This document shows, piece after piece, positions 30,950 to 41,689 of a stretch of 64,000 bases of DNA. The notes below the pieces were generated by a model. It worked only from the letters and a program-made list of their open reading frames with translations, was not told where the DNA came from and made no database searches. Position 1 is the first letter of the stretch. Each line of letters begins with the position of its first letter. Location of the stretch: positions 138,604,829-138,668,828 of the forward strand of contig CM053143.1 in the NCBI GenBank assembly GCA_028571685.1. Direction: 5' to 3'. A program made the translations under genes and the position numbers. Source of the stretch: Heterohyrax brucei. Taxonomy: Eukaryota; Chordata; Mammalia; Hyracoidea; Procaviidae.

Positions 30950-31470
30950 TCTTACTGCAAAGCACAGGTCCTATGCTGGTCTTCCAGCATCGGCTCTCCC
31001 TGCTCTTCACGCTGCCCTAAGAGTCTGCAGACCCAGCCTGATTTCAAACTGGCATCAGTCCCCCTGACCTTTTTGTCTTTGCATATTCTGTTTCCTATGC
31101 CAGAAATGGAAACCCTGGTGGCATGGTGATTAAATGGTTAAGTGCTACAGCTGTTACTCCAAAGGCCAGCAGTTCGAATCCACTGGTACTCCTTGGAAAC
31201 TCTATGGGGCATTCCTATTCTGTCAAAGAATTATTCCGTCCCTTTGTCCTTTCTCTGAACAGCTAACTCGTAATTGCTAACTAACAAAGTGTCGTTTCCT
31301 TTGGGGGGCCTTTCCCAGCTGCCCCTCCACCAGGCATTCAGACCCTGTACTGTACCACCTCCATAGCATCTCTGTCACACATCTGTATCACACTGTATGC
31401 AGAAAGTGTTGTTTTCCATCCCTGCCACCCCAGCTAGACTGTGGGGTGCTTGTGCCTTAGGGGCAGGACT
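30950..31470 (+). mobile_element. L2 LINE 3' end, split by a SINE
   Basis: Left part to 31107 (TCCCTGCTCTTCACGCTGCC; TTTGCATATTCTGTTTCCTA). Right part from 31226 (TCTCTGAACAGCTAACTCGT; GCCTTTCCCAGCTGCCC; CTAGACTGTGGGGTGCTTGT; GGGGCAGGACTTGTG). The order fits the ancient L2 3' end. Confidence 0.68.
31108..31225 (+). mobile_element. AfroSINE, short, 3'-truncated
   Basis: GGAAACCCTGGTGGCATGGT, a duplicated TTAAATGGTTAAG, and CTCCTTGGAAACTCTATGGG. It stops after TCTGTCAAAG, so the last 40 bases are missing; this is unusual because such elements normally lose the 5' side. Confidence 0.85.
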
Positions 31471-32170
31471 TGTGTTTTTTCTTTTCTCTTTCTCTGTGTC
31501 TTTCACACCCTGTGGCCCATGGTTACTCAGTCAGTGCTTACTTGCATGTGTGAAAAAAGTGTCCCCAAACCACATACCCAATAAGTAGCAAAGCAGATCT
31601 CCAGACTCCAGTGCATCCCGCTGTCTCTCCTGGAACTTAGAGACAAGGAAGTTGGTTGTCAGTTTGATACATTCATTCAGAAGTGAGGGAAGAGCCATGA
31701 AACTAGAAAACAAGAAGTAGAGTTCATTTAACTAAGATAACTACTGAGTGCTTTCTATGTCCAGCACTGAGTACTTTCTATGTCCGGGGAAAGAGCTAAG
31801 AATTGTTGTGTTAGAAGGTACAAGAGGACCAAGAGATGGATTTTACTTGGTTGTAGCAGATGAAGGAGAATTGCAGGGGAACCTCAGAGTGACATAGGTA
31901 TCATTCTAAGATCAGGTACTCAGGAGATGGATGGCGTGGCTTCAGGAATGTGATAGCCGCATGAGTGTTGGCCACCTCCCCTGCCACTCTGTAGGGAATG
32001 GAGATGAGCTGCCAAAAGACAAATATCTGGAAGGCACAGCCAAGTCCCTCCTGCCTCAATCAGCAGCCAGATACAAGGAGCCTGAGTTCCCAGGAAGAAA
32101 TCTGCTGCTAGAATTTGTTATTTATCAATAGCACCACCTGTCACATTTTCAGCCACTAGTTTCTGGTAAA
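31471..32170. other. Unassigned DNA with a short tandem duplication
   Basis: A unit resembling CTGAGTGCTTTCTATGTCC occurs twice in a row at about 31745-31790. The rest shows no recognised element; frames at 31397-31588 and 31931-32131 are unsupported. Confidence 0.5.
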
Positions 32171-32180
32171 AGCAGGGCTT

Positions 32181-32855
32181 AGAAATGTTCTGCTTCCCAT
32201 TTTGGTGAGTGGTAGCTGAAGTCTTAAACATTAGCAAGCTACCATCTAAAGAGCATCAGTTGTTCCTGACAGATCCACCTGGAGCAGAGGACAATGAAGG
32301 GCATAAAGACAGGAGGAAAATAGGAGCCCAGGAGGCAGAAGGGGCCATGAGATCCACAGATTATATACATATGACAGCAGAAGAACTAGAAGGTGCCCAG
32401 CCACCACCAACGACTGCCTTGACAGGGAACACAGCGTAGACTCCCTGATGTGACAGGAGTCGAATGCAGGTACAGATCTGGTATCCTATTATAAGAACAG
32501 ATTTGATGTTCCAACACCCTAGTGGACCCTAGAGAACATTGCTTCTAGATTCACTGGTAGTCCAGAGCTAAAATCAGTATAAGATAACACTTACCACAAA
32601 AGTGAGACTGGATTATGAGACGTTAGATTGTTCGAGCAGATCCTCTATAGAGAAGAGATGGGAGGGTTGAGAGAAGGGGGCAGAATTTGGTTGTAGGAAT
32701 ACAAGAAGTACAGGGTGGGAAGGAGCAGTGTACTATCACAGTGTTGGGAGAACAGTTAGAGTTGTGTAGGGGTATGTATACAGGGTTTTATATGGCAAAT
32801 TGACTTGGATTGTAAACTTAATCACTATAAAATATTAAAAAAATAAAAAATAAAT
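32181..32855 (+). mobile_element. L1 3' UTR, 5'-truncated insertion, diverged
   Basis: GAGTGGTAGCTGAAGTCTTA, GAGACAGGAGG-like text, GACAGCAGAAGAACTAGAAG, GTGCCCAGCCACCACCAACG and an AAAAAAATAAAAAATAAAT tail follow the L1 3' UTR order seen at 18346 and 49799. A 10-base flank AGCAGGGCTT (32171-32180) / AGCAGGACTT (32856-32865) is a likely target duplication. Confidence 0.75.
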
Positions 32856-32989
32856 AGCAGGACTTCTAACCAGTTCATTTTGACTTGACCTTCTGCTAGG
32901 AATTTCCATTTCCACCCAAGATATACTCAATCTCGAATTACAGTTTAACAAGATCACTAGGTGATTTTATGTATAATAAATTTCAAGAA

Positions 32990-33290
32990 CCGCTGCTGTA
33001 CTAGTGAGCCTCAGAATAGGTCCCTAACCAGTAGCATTAGATTGTCTGAGAATTTGTGGGAACCCTGGTGGTGCAGTGGTTAGGAGCTCAGCTACAAAAC
33101 AAAGTGTTCCCAGTTCAAATCCACTAGCTGCTTCTTGGAAATCCTATGGAGCAGTTCTACTCTGTCCTGTAGGGTCACTGCAAGTCAGAATTGACTGGAC
33201 TGCAGTGAGTTTGCTTATGTTTGTTTTTGGGGTGGGGAACTTGTTAGAAATGCAGACTCTAAGCTGAGGTTCCAACCTGAATGAAGGGAT
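32990..33290. mobile_element. hAT-Charlie MITE, MER5/MER58-like, split by a SINE
   Basis: The left part (GAACCGCTGCTGTACTAGTG and CAGTAGCATTAGATTGTCTG) and the right part (GGGGAACTTGTTAGAAATGC with AGACTCTAAGC) belong to one small DNA transposon. Confidence 0.6.
33057..33234 (+). mobile_element. AfroSINE, short, inside the MITE
   Basis: GGGAACCCTGGTGGTGCAGT is close to consensus, then CTAGCTGCTTCTTGGAAATC, TGTCCTGTAGGGTCACTGCA and a T/G-rich tail. GAGAATTTGT (33047-33056) and GGGGAACTTGT (33234-33244) form an imperfect target duplication. Confidence 0.92.
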
Positions 33291-34047
33291 TCAAAGCCCT
33301 GGTTCAGTGTGTAAAGGAGATAAATAATTCATAGCTTGCCATTCCAAACACCTGGGTGGTACTGGACGCGGGAAGTTAGCAAGCTTGGGAGCAAGAGGTC
33401 ATTGAAAATCCAAGAATGAGTCTTGATAGCGTCTGGGTTGTGGAAGCTACATCCTCAAGTTCATGGTCCCTTGGGAGCTCCTTCAAGGGCTAGCAAGCAG
33501 GAAGCAGAAGAACAGAAGCCAAGATGCAGAGGATGCTCTAATCGGAAAACATTGTAGGGCCTTCCTGCCCCCGACTAGGGACTGCCACAAGTGACTTTGT
33601 GCTTGGAAACAGCACTGCAGGGGTGAGACAGGTGCTGAGAAGCAGCGGGATGATAAGAAACTAGTGTGAGCATGAGGCCCCAGTCCCAGCTAAGAAACTG
33701 GATTTAGGAAAAAGGGATGAATGGTTTTGCAGACAGGAACCAAGATTGGCTAACAGAATCTTGTGGAAACACACTAAGCAAGAGTTAATTAATGAGACCC
33801 AGCCAGGTTGGCAAAATGTCACATTTCTCCTTCAACATCTATTTCCTCACTTAAGTTTTACAAGGACAATGGGGCACCCAATAAAATGGATTTCATTGGG
33901 AAACTAAAGTCAGTTAGTAAACATGTTGCTTTTGGACAATATGTGTTTACATGAAATGTTTTTTCCTAAAAATTTAATGGTCCCGGATTAAGTTGGTTGT
34001 GCAAATATGGATGTGTAAAACAGTATTTCAACTTTTATTTTTACAAG
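33291..34047. other. Unassigned DNA
   Basis: About 750 bases with no element or exon recognised. Confidence 0.45.
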
Positions 34048-34150
34048 ACAAAAACTAAACCCATTGCAGTCCAGTCAGTTCCAACTGAGTGACCCTACAG
34101 GACAGAGCATAACTGCCTTGAAGGGTTTCTCAACAAATCTAGTGAAAACA
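34048..34150 (-). mobile_element. AfroSINE 3' half, antisense
   Basis: ACTAAACCCATTGCAGTCCA, CTACAGGACAGAGCATAACT and GAAGGGTTTCTCAAC. The head is missing. Confidence 0.82.
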
Positions 34151-34379
34151 ACGCTCCTTATACCCCTTTACAGTCATTATTCTGACATTAACAACAGTAA
34201 TGATGGCTTATGCTTCATCATCTGTTCTGGGGGTTTAAAGTACTTTATTTCCTCTGGAATTAGGTAGAAATTATAGTTGATGCCTGGATTTAGTTTAAGC
34301 TGCCGGCCTTGGGATGCTGATTCCCGAAGTCTTTACTTTTGTTCATTCCAATTAAAATGGTTTCAGCTCCTCTGAGAGT

Positions 34380-34588
34380 AGAAACTATTCATTGCTGTCA
34401 AGTCGGTTCTGACTCACGGAGACCCTGTGTATGACGGATCAGAACTGAGCCTCACAGGGTTTTCTTGGCTGTCATCTTTACAGAAGTGGGTCTCCAGGTC
34501 TTTCTTCCATGGCACAGATAGGTGTGCTTGAACTACCCATCTTTCTGTTAGCAGCTGATCTCAGTTTGCACCACCCAGAGACCTTAAG
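34380..34588 (-). mobile_element. AfroSINE, long, antisense
   Basis: TTGCTGTCAAGTCGGTTCTG, CACAGGGTTTTCTTGGCTGT, GTGGGTCTCCAGGTCTTTCT and TCTGTTAGCAGCTGATC. Confidence 0.92.
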
Positions 34589-35212
34589 CAAATCACTGTA
34601 AAGCCCTTTACTAGGATCCAGTGAAGGAAAACATCCTTAATGAAAAAATACAACCGGATGGACAGTGGTCACCAAAGTCAGTGTTGAAGTAGATCCTTAC
34701 AAGTCAGGAGAAGTGAGGACCGCATGCTATTTCACATCAGAGTTTTCTTGTCTTGCCAGTAGCAGTAAGCCAACATGTTCCTATGTGTTCTTAAGCGGAA
34801 ACTCAATTAAAAAGACAAACTTTGGAATGGGACTTGTCGAAGGCCAACAGATTCACATTCTGTCAGTGCAGGAAGGAAGGGAATTCCAAAGATAAAAGGC
34901 CATCCACAGAAAACATCTTGTTTGCAGCTCCCAGAAACACTCCACCAGGAAATTAACAGGAACGTGTGTCGACAGGGAGAGAGACAGAGAGGGGAGGGAG
35001 ACAGACCGAGACAAAGCGATGACAGGAAGAAAAATGCTCTACACATACCCCTTGTGTTTTGGCTTCCAACCACACCAGAGAAAGCCTATGGCCTCCAGAT
35101 TCTAAATACAGTAAAACAATTAGAAGACAATATTTCAAGTGTCCTTCACTTGGCAGGGTCCCTGAGTGAGGTGCTCCCACTAACTGAAGAGTGGCAATGT
35201 GATTTCTCCTAG
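34589..35212. other. Unassigned DNA
   Basis: No recognised element. A plus-strand frame of 96 codons (34922-35212) and an antisense frame (34807-35073) overlap each other around a purine-rich GAGAGAGACAGAGAGG patch. Neither has family resemblance. Confidence 0.45.
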
Positions 35213-35340
35213 AGATGCCTTGGAAGAAAAGCTTGGCAATCTGCTTCAGAGAGGTCGTAGTTTAGAAATGCTACAGAGCACGGTTCTACTTGGACATACA
35301 TAAGGTCACCATAAGTCAGACTTGATGGCAACGAGTTTCC
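35213..35340 (+). mobile_element. AfroSINE, long, 3' part
   Basis: GAAGAAAAGCTTGGCAATCT, GCTACAGAGCACGGTTCTAC and GTCAGACTTGATGGCAACGA. The tRNA head is absent. Confidence 0.78.
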
Positions 35341-35482
35341 CCAACTTTTTCTTCTACTTTTTTGTTAAATTAGTAAACTTGATTTAAAAAAAAAAAAAAC
35401 AGTTTTAGGTTTACAGAAAAACTGAGCAGACAGTTCCCATATACCCCTGTCCCCCACATATAGTTTCCCCTATTATTAACAT

Positions 35483-37072
35483 CTTACATCGTTGTTGTTG
35501 TTGTTAGATGCAGTGAAGTCAGTTCTGCCTCACAGTGACCCTATGGACAACTGAGTGAAACACTGCCCGGACCCTCATCACCATAGTGATCATTGGTGTT
35601 CTTGAGCCCATGGCTGCAGCCGCTGTATCAATCATTCTCCTCCAGGGTCTTCCTCTTTTACAGTGACCCTCTGCGTCACCAAGCATGATGTCCTTCTCCA
35701 GGTACTGATCCCACCTGATGACATGTCCAAAGTATGGAAGACATTGTCTTGCCATCCTTGCTTCTAAGTAACATCCTGGTTGTACTTCTGCCCAAACAGA
35801 CCTGTCATTCTTTCGGCAGTCCACAGTATATTTAATATTTTTCATCCACATCGTAGTTCAAAGGAATCAATTCTTTTTCAGTCTTCCTTATCATTGCCCA
35901 GCTTTCACAAGCATAGGAGGTGACTGAAAACACCATGGCTTGGTTCAGGTTCACCTTAGTCCTTGAAGTGATATCTTGGCTTTCTAACATTTTAAAGAGG
36001 TCTTTTGCAGCAAAATTGGCCAGTGCAGTGCATGCTTTGATTTCTTTACCGCTGATGCCATGGATTTTGATTGTGGATCCAAGTAAGATGAACTCTTCGG
36101 CAACTCATTATTTTCTCCCTACATCATGATGTTGCTTATTGGTCCATTTGTGAGGACTTTTGTTTTCCCTACACTGAGGCAAAACCCTGGTGCCATAGTG
36201 GTTAAGTGCTGCAGCAGCTAACAAAAAAGGCCAGCAGTCTGAATCCACCAGGCACTCCTTGGAAACTCTAGGGGGAAGTTCTACTCTGTCCTATGGGGTC
36301 TCTATCAGTTGGAATTGACTCATTGGCAACCAGTTTAGTTTTTTTAGTTTATGCTGAGGAGCAATTCATACTGAAGGCTGTGGTCTTTGATCTTCATCAG
36401 TAAGTTCTCTTCACTTGCAGCAAGCAAGATTGTATCATCTGCATAAAGCAGGTTTTTAACGAGTCTTTCTCCAGTCCCGGTGCCCAACTATTCTTCATAA
36501 ATCCAGCTTCTTGGATCATTTGCTCAGTGTACCGATTGAATAAGTATGGTGAAAGGATGAAACCCTGGTACATACTTTTCCTGACTTTAAACCACACAGC
36601 ATCCCCTTGTTCTATTTGAACAAGAGAGAGAGAGAGAGACCAAGACTGCCTGTTGGTCTAAGCACAAGTTCTTCACAAGCACAATTAAGTGTTCTGGAAT
36701 TCCCATTCTTTGCAACATCATCCATAATTTGTTATGATCCACAAAGTCAAAATCCTTTGCATAGACTATGAAACGCAAGCAAACATCTTACTGGTATTCT
36801 CTGCTTTCAGCCAGGATCCATCTGACATCAGCAATGATATCCCTGTCCTCTTCTGAATCCAGCCTGAATTTTTGGCAGTTCCCTGTTGATATACAGCTGC
36901 AACCACTTTGGGATGATCTTTAGCAAAAATTTATTTGCGTGTGACATTAGTGATACTGTTTGATAATTTTCACATGTGGTTAGATCACCTTTCTTTGGAA
37001 TAGGTGTAAATATAGATCTCTTCCAGCGGTTGGCCAAGTGGCTGTCTTTCAGATTTCTTAGCCTTAGTGTGG
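35483..37072 (-). mobile_element. RTE LINE, antisense, reverse transcriptase region
   Basis: It carries the whole 3' part through the RT core. Minus-strand frames read LAKRWKRSIFTPIPKK-like text and KIQAGFRRGQG (36828-37109), then AKDFDFVDHNKLW (36587-36778), which is RT motif A. The catalytic YADD is encoded intact by complement 36434-36445, though in a different frame from the neighbouring open segment. The C-terminal frame 35519-35851 includes LEKDIMLGDAEGH. Multiple stops and frameshifts; inactive. An AfroSINE (36180-36348) and a GA run (36618-36640) interrupt it. Confidence 0.93.
36180..36348 (+). mobile_element. AfroSINE, short, inside RTE
   Basis: AAAACCCTGGTGCCATAGTG to CATTGGCAACCAGTTTAG plus a T-rich tail. 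CTACACTGAGG and TTATGCTGAGG flank it as an imperfect 11-base target duplication, both matching the RTE sequence at that point. Confidence 0.92.
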
Positions 37073-37461
37073 TGCATTTGTTATGACTAGAGAACAGATA
37101 TTGACACATATTGATGGACTGTTATTAACTAAAGTCAACAGTCTACGTTAAATTTCACTCTTGGTTTTGCACAGTCCAATGCATTTTGACGAATGCCAAA
37201 TAACCACCATTCCAGTATCAAAATGGTTTCATTACTTTAAAAAAATCCTCTATGTTCCACCTATTCATTGCTGCACTCTGCAGACCTCTGGCATCCTCTG
37301 ATCTGTTTACTGTCTCTATAGTTTGCCTTTTTTAGAATCTATTCTCCTCCTCCAACTTTTTGTTTAAAACTACATTTAAGTTCATTCTTTGGCCCCAACT
37401 CTGACTTAGATGGGTATTTCTAATGTAAATAATAATAATAAGTAATTGCTAGGGAAATGGA

Positions 37462-37850
37462 AATCCCTGGATTAAGAGCTATGTGATACAGAGGGTCACT
37501 GTCAGTTGGAATCTCCTGAAAGAAGTACTATCAGAGTGCTCCTTGGAAGCAAGAGTGACAAGACTATGTCTCACATACTTTGGACAGGTTGTCAGGAAGA
37601 ATCAGTCCCTGGAGAAGCATATCATGCTCGGAAAAGTTGGGAGTCAGCAAAAAAGAGAAAGACTCTCAGGAAAAAGAATTGATGCAGTGGCTGTAACAAC
37701 CAACTCAAGCACAGCAACAATTGTGAGGATGACGCGGGGCTGGGCAGTGTTTTGCTCTGTGGTGCAGAGTCACCGAGTTGGAACCGACTCACCTGCACTT
37801 GCCAACAACAACATGAGTTGGAATCAACTCAACAGTAATGTCCTCTTTTT
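37462..37850 (+). mobile_element. AfroSINE split by an RTE in its tail
   Basis: Left part 37462-37513 (GGAAATCCCTGGATTAAGAG, GGGTCACTGTCAGTTGG) and right part 37816-37850 (AGTTGGAATCAACTCAACAG). Much of the SINE middle is deleted; only head and tail remain. Confidence 0.7.
37514..37815 (+). mobile_element. RTE LINE 3' end, 5'-truncated, clean insertion
   Basis: About 300 bases with AGTTGGAATC as a perfect 10-base duplication at 37504-37513 and 37816-37825. One frame stays open for the whole ORF end, reading EARVTRLCLTYFGQVVR, QSLEKHIMLGKVGSQQKR and STATIVRMTRGWAVFCSVV. That makes it one of the better preserved RTE ends here. Confidence 0.9.
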
Positions 37851-38299
37851 AAAGGGGGAGAGGATATGAAGTCATTTTTTTCTTGGGACAAGTACTATAT
37901 TATGAGCAGGTTTGGGGAATGGTCTCCAGAATTTCTGGCAGCGAGCATGTCTAAGTCCTGGCTGTTGCATGTAACCTTCACTCTGTGTTAGACAAGGGCA
38001 AAGGCAGACTGTTGTGAACTGTCTTGAGAACAACTATGTGCAGCCCCAGCAGGTAGAATTCTAGAATATGTGAATGCTGGAGACTGCTTATTCAGGAGCA
38101 GTGGTGGTGATGGTGGTAGTAGTGAAAAGTCTTCACTAGAGAGCCAGAATCATAGGTATTTCTGAGATGGAGCATGGCAGGAACCAAACCTGTAGTTTCT
38201 CCTATACAATCTATTAATACAAGTGCCTACTCTGCGATCGACCCAAACGCCTGGTTTCTGGTTGGCCTCTCCTTGTTATTAACTGCATGTCTGTGGGTA

Positions 38300-38480
38300 A
38301 CTTGTAGTTCCACAAATCATTAAGCCCTCAGCTGTTAAGTGAAAAGTTAACAGTTCAGATCTACATGGAAGAAAGACCTGGTGGTCTCTTTTAAAGGATC
38401 ACAGCCACAGAAAATCCTATTGAGCACAGATGTACTTGAAATAAATGGGTTTGCTATGAATCAGGATTGACTCTATGCTT
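38300..38480 (+). mobile_element. AfroSINE, long, inside a possible MIR
   Basis: TTAAGCCCTCAGCTGTTAAG, GGAAGAAAGACCTGGTGGTC, TCACAGCCACAGAAAATCCT and GAATCAGGATTGACTCTATG. MIR-like text flanks it: CATGTCTGTGGGTAACTTGT before, and TACCTTATAGGGTTAACTTA after. Confidence 0.85.
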
Positions 38481-38689
38481 ACCTTATAGGGTTAACTTAG
38501 ATTAACCAAGATAATGCCGATATGTGACACAGTTCACACATAGGGTGAAGGTAATCTGCTCACTTATGAACACCATTATACATTCCCTAGACTGCATCAT
38601 CATACCTACTCATAATGTAATTATTGTGCTACTTTATAGCTGCTTTATAGCTGGCATACCTTGACTTTTATGTAACTAGGTTTTCTTCT

Positions 38690-38784
38690 ATGTAATATTT
38701 TATAGAATTGTTGTGAGGAGAAATCAGTATTTGTGAAGTGCTTAGAACACTGCCTGGTACAAAGTGGGCACCATGTGTTCTTGT
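38690..38784 (+). mobile_element. MIR 3' end
   Basis: AGAATTGTTGTGAGGAGAAA, GTGAAGTGCTTAGAACACTG, CCTGGTACAAAGTGGGCACC. Truncated by the adjacent SINE. Confidence 0.8.
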
Positions 38785-38976
38785 AAGATGGCATCAATTT
38801 TGACTCCAGCAATACTGTGTGACAGAATACAACTGCCCTGTAAGGTTTTCTTGGCTGTAATCTTTACCAAAGCAGATCACAGGCCTTCCTCCCATAGAAG
38901 TTCTGGGTAGATTTGAACTACCAATCTTTCAGTTGGCAGCCAGTGCTTAACCATTTGTGACACCAGGACTTCTTGA
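38785..38976 (-). mobile_element. AfroSINE, long, antisense
   Basis: ACAACTGCCCTGTAAGGTTT, TCTTGGCTGTAATCTTTACC, AGGCCTTCCTCCCATAGAAG and ATCTTTCAGTTGGCAGCCAG. Confidence 0.92.
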
Positions 38977-40215
38977 TACTCTATGAGTTTCTATTAAATA
39001 ACAAAACTGCAGCTAGAACACGTAAGGATTTAATTAAGCAAAATCTGGGAGAACCAATACTCAGTGACAGTGCCTTGTTTTTCTGGGTCTTATGAGTTTT
39101 TCACCTTCTACAGGGTGCAGTCTTGCCACTTTTCTATCACTTGTTTTAATGGAAAATATTTTATTTTTTCCTTCTCTGGCAGATTTCTGCCTAACACAAA
39201 TTCCAACTTTCGTAAGATTTTACTATGTGTGTTAGCTATGGTTGTAAACACCCCTCCCCTTCAAGGAGAACTTGATACTGTTCCAATGACTTGACTAGAA
39301 TGAAGACTTGTGAAGTAAGTCAGGGAATAGTGGTGAGAAATAAGCATCTGTTTGTATTTGGGAGAAGGGGTTGGGGAGAAGGCTAAATCATCTCTTTAAA
39401 GGTTATCCATTACCACACATAATAATCCCCTTCTCAGGGGGTAGAAGAATAAAGTGTAGGCTCAAGGCAATATTAATTAATATTACTTATAGCCATGTCT
39501 TCATTATGATTACACAATTAATTTCTCTAGTGCCATTGTAAAGAATCAGGGACTTACAATGTAAAATTACTGGATCTTTGAATATGATGGTGGCATTTCT
39601 AAAATGTTCCATCAGCTGTGATCTTTAAAATGCATTCTTTTCTATTTGGTTTCAATGGAGTTCCTATGGTGAGTCAGGAAGTGCTTAATGTGAAGTTGCC
39701 TTGGAGTTGAGTCACTGAAGTATTTCTTTTTAAATACTAAGTTATTTTTAAAAATAATGAAGACGTCATTGCCCTATACCAAAGGTAGAATGGCAGTAGA
39801 ATGGCCTCTCTTTTCTTCCAAGATTTGGAAGCCTATGAGTTAGAGATATTTCACCCTGAAGGAGAGGAAGAGAGTAGAATTGGATTCTTCCCCGTAGGCC
39901 TTTTATTTCTAGTTTTCATTATGGGGTTTGTCCCCTCCACTAGAAGGGTCACCAGTTTTCCTCTCTCCTCCAGTGTGGCTGTGACCAAATAGGCCCTGTC
40001 TTCTGTGCTTGCAGGCAGTGTCCACCAGTCACGGCCCCAGCTTCCAGAGGATTCTGAAGCCTGGTCTGTGCTGCCAACTGTATTAAAGGATGCGCTGTTA
40101 TCAATTAATAATGCCTTTCAGGGACTGAGATGAGGATGCCAGAGATTTTGTTTGCCCATTTTAGTTTAATGTGCTTGATGGCTCAAATACTTGACAGGCA
40201 GGATTGCAGAGGGGT
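38977..40215. other. 1.2 kb SINE-free stretch
   Basis: No recognised element. A 63-codon plus-strand frame at 39801-39992 has an acidic start and a hydrophobic middle but no homology that I recognise and no splice context. Confidence 0.45.
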
Positions 40216-40349
40216 TCCAACTGTGAGGATTTAGGTATGTTTCTCAAACTCTAGAAGTCTCAATCCTCATCTATAAAACAGAGAAAATAATGGTAGCAAC
40301 TGTAACAACAACAATAATAGCAAACATTTTATGAGTGCTTAATACCTGC

Positions 40350-40552
40350 CAGTCCCAGGGTGGTATAAGAGTTAGCATACTAGGCTGCTAACTGAAAGGT
40401 TGGCAGTTTGATTCAACCCAGACATGCCCCAGATGAAAGGTCTGCTGATCCACTTTGAAGAAATTAGCCATTGAAGACCATGTGATGCACAGTTTTACTC
40501 TGACACACATGAAGGTCCCCATGAGATGGAATATACTACACTGCCACTGGTC
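40350..40552 (+). mobile_element. AfroSINE, long
   Basis: CCCAGGGTGGTATAAGAGTT, GGCTGCTAACTGAAAGGTTG, ACCCAGACATGCCCCAGATG and CCCATGAGATGGAATATACT. Confidence 0.88.
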
Positions 40553-40659
40553 AGTTAGTACGTACTAGACTTGTTTTAAGAGCTTTGCATGTATTAACCC
40601 ATTTAGGCCTCACAAAAGTTTATGAGGTAAGTACTATTCTTAACCCCTATCCTCCAATA

Positions 40660-40838
40660 CAAGCATGGTAGCACAATGGTTAAGAGCTCACCTGCTAACC
40701 AAAAGGTTAGCAGTTGGAATCCACCAGCCAGCCAATCCTTGGAAACCCTTTGGGACAGTGCTACTCTGTCCTATAGGGTCACCATGAATTGGAATCTGTT
40801 TGACAGTGACACATTCAGGTTTTTTGGGTTTTTTTTCA
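40660..40838 (+). mobile_element. AfroSINE, short
   Basis: GCATGGTAGCACAATGGTTA, CTGCTAACCAAAAGGTTAGC, CTCTGTCCTATAGGGTCACC and a GGTTTTTTGGGTTTTTTTTC tail, which illustrates the T-rich AfroSINE end. Confidence 0.93.
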
Positions 40839-40898
40839 AATAAGGAAACTGAAGCATGTACCCAGCTAGAAAGTGGCTCAGCCTTTCTCTTTTAGGAA

Positions 40899-40922
40899 TT
40901 TTTTTTTTTTTTTTTTTTTTTT
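40899..40922. repeat. Poly(T) run of 24
   Basis: An uninterrupted T run inside the MIR remnant. It is not at the end of any element that I recognise. Confidence 0.85.
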
Positions 40923-41284
40923 CTGTGTACACATGGAAAGTACTCAATACATGCTACCCATTTTGCTTTTACTTCCAGGTAAAAGAGTGTCTGGAACAAT
41001 GAGAACTTATAGATGGAACAATCAGGGAATGGGTTAGTGGACTCTGTAAAAGTCTTCAGCAGCTGCAGTCTGAGTGGAGTCTACGAGTGATGTCTTCAAG
41101 TCCTATTTCCTGTCCACAGAGCCTCAGACAGTTTGCAAAGCACGTCTCTGTTGCTGTCCATTCTCTCACAATGAGTAGCCTAGGTAGGGGCCTTTATTTT
41201 CAGTAGAGAAGATGACATGGCCACCATGAGAACTCAGATCTTTCAATTCTCATTAAGGACACTTTCCACCATGCTATACATTTT

Positions 41285-41482
41285 CTTAAATAACTGTTTC
41301 TCAAAGAGTGGTCTCTGGATGGTAACATCAGCATCACGTGGGAGCTTGTTAGAGATGCTAATTCTTGAAGCTCACTGCAGACCTACTGAATCAGAACTCT
41401 GGGGATTGGAGTCTAGGTGTCCGTATTATAACTAGCCTTCAAGTTGACTCTGATGCACACTCAAGTTTGAGGACTGCTATAT
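41285..41482. mobile_element. hAT-Charlie MITE, MER5/MER58-like, near full length
   Basis: TAACTGTTTCTCAAAGAGTG, GGTCTCTGGATGGTAACATC, GGGAGCTTGTTAGAGATGCT, GACCTACTGAATCAGAACTC, and GCACACTCAAGTTTGAGGAC with CTGCTATA. Terminal complementarity (TTTCTCAAA / TTTGAGGA) fits inverted repeats. Confidence 0.85.
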
Positions 41483-41554
41483 AGTGTCAGTGTAAGTTGC
41501 AAGTGACTCAGAGACAGTTTTATTATTATTTTTTTCTCTTTATATATACCAGCT

Positions 41555-41670
41555 GAAGAGCCCTGGTGACACAGTGGTTAAGAGCTTGACTGCAAACCAA
41601 AAGGTCGAATCCCACACCTCTTCGGAAACCGTGTGGGTAATTCCACTCTGTCCTATGAAGTCTGACTGCC
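41555..41670 (+). mobile_element. AfroSINE, short, 3'-shortened
   Basis: GAGCCCTGGTGACACAGTGG, GACTGCAAACCAAAAGGTCG and CTCTGTCCTATGAAGTCTGA. The tail core is missing where the LTR-like region begins. Confidence 0.85.
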
Positions 41671-41689
41671 GAAGCCCATCACCCACAAA

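Larger units (their letters stand above)
35385..37335 (-). mobile_element. Old L1 fragment, antisense, split by an RTE
   Basis: Left flank 35385-35482: CAGTTTTAGGTTTACAGAAA, TTCCCATATACCCCTGTCCC, TTATTAACATC. Right flank 37073-37335: GTGTGGTGCATTTGTTATGA, GTTTTGCACAGTCCAATGCA, ATCCTCTATGTTCCACCTAT, TTTACTGTCTCTATAGTTTG. These are consecutive parts of one old antisense L1 sequence. Confidence 0.82.
40220..40895. mobile_element. MIR remnants carrying two AfroSINEs
   Basis: A sense MIR end (40220-40300: TCAATCCTCATCTATAAAAC, AGAGAAAATAATGGTAGCAA) abuts an antisense MIR whose parts are 40315-40349 (TTTTATGAGTGCTTAATACC), 40553-40659 (TTGCATGTATTAACCCATTT, TTTATGAGGTAAGTACTATT) and 40839-40895 (AAATAAGGAAACTGAAGCAT). 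AfroSINEs at 40350 and 40660 fill the gaps. Confidence 0.75.

Noticed and set aside
39801-39992. 63-codon frame as a membrane peptide gene
   Set aside because: The hydrophobic stretch alone is not evidence. No splice sites, no promoter and no known family.
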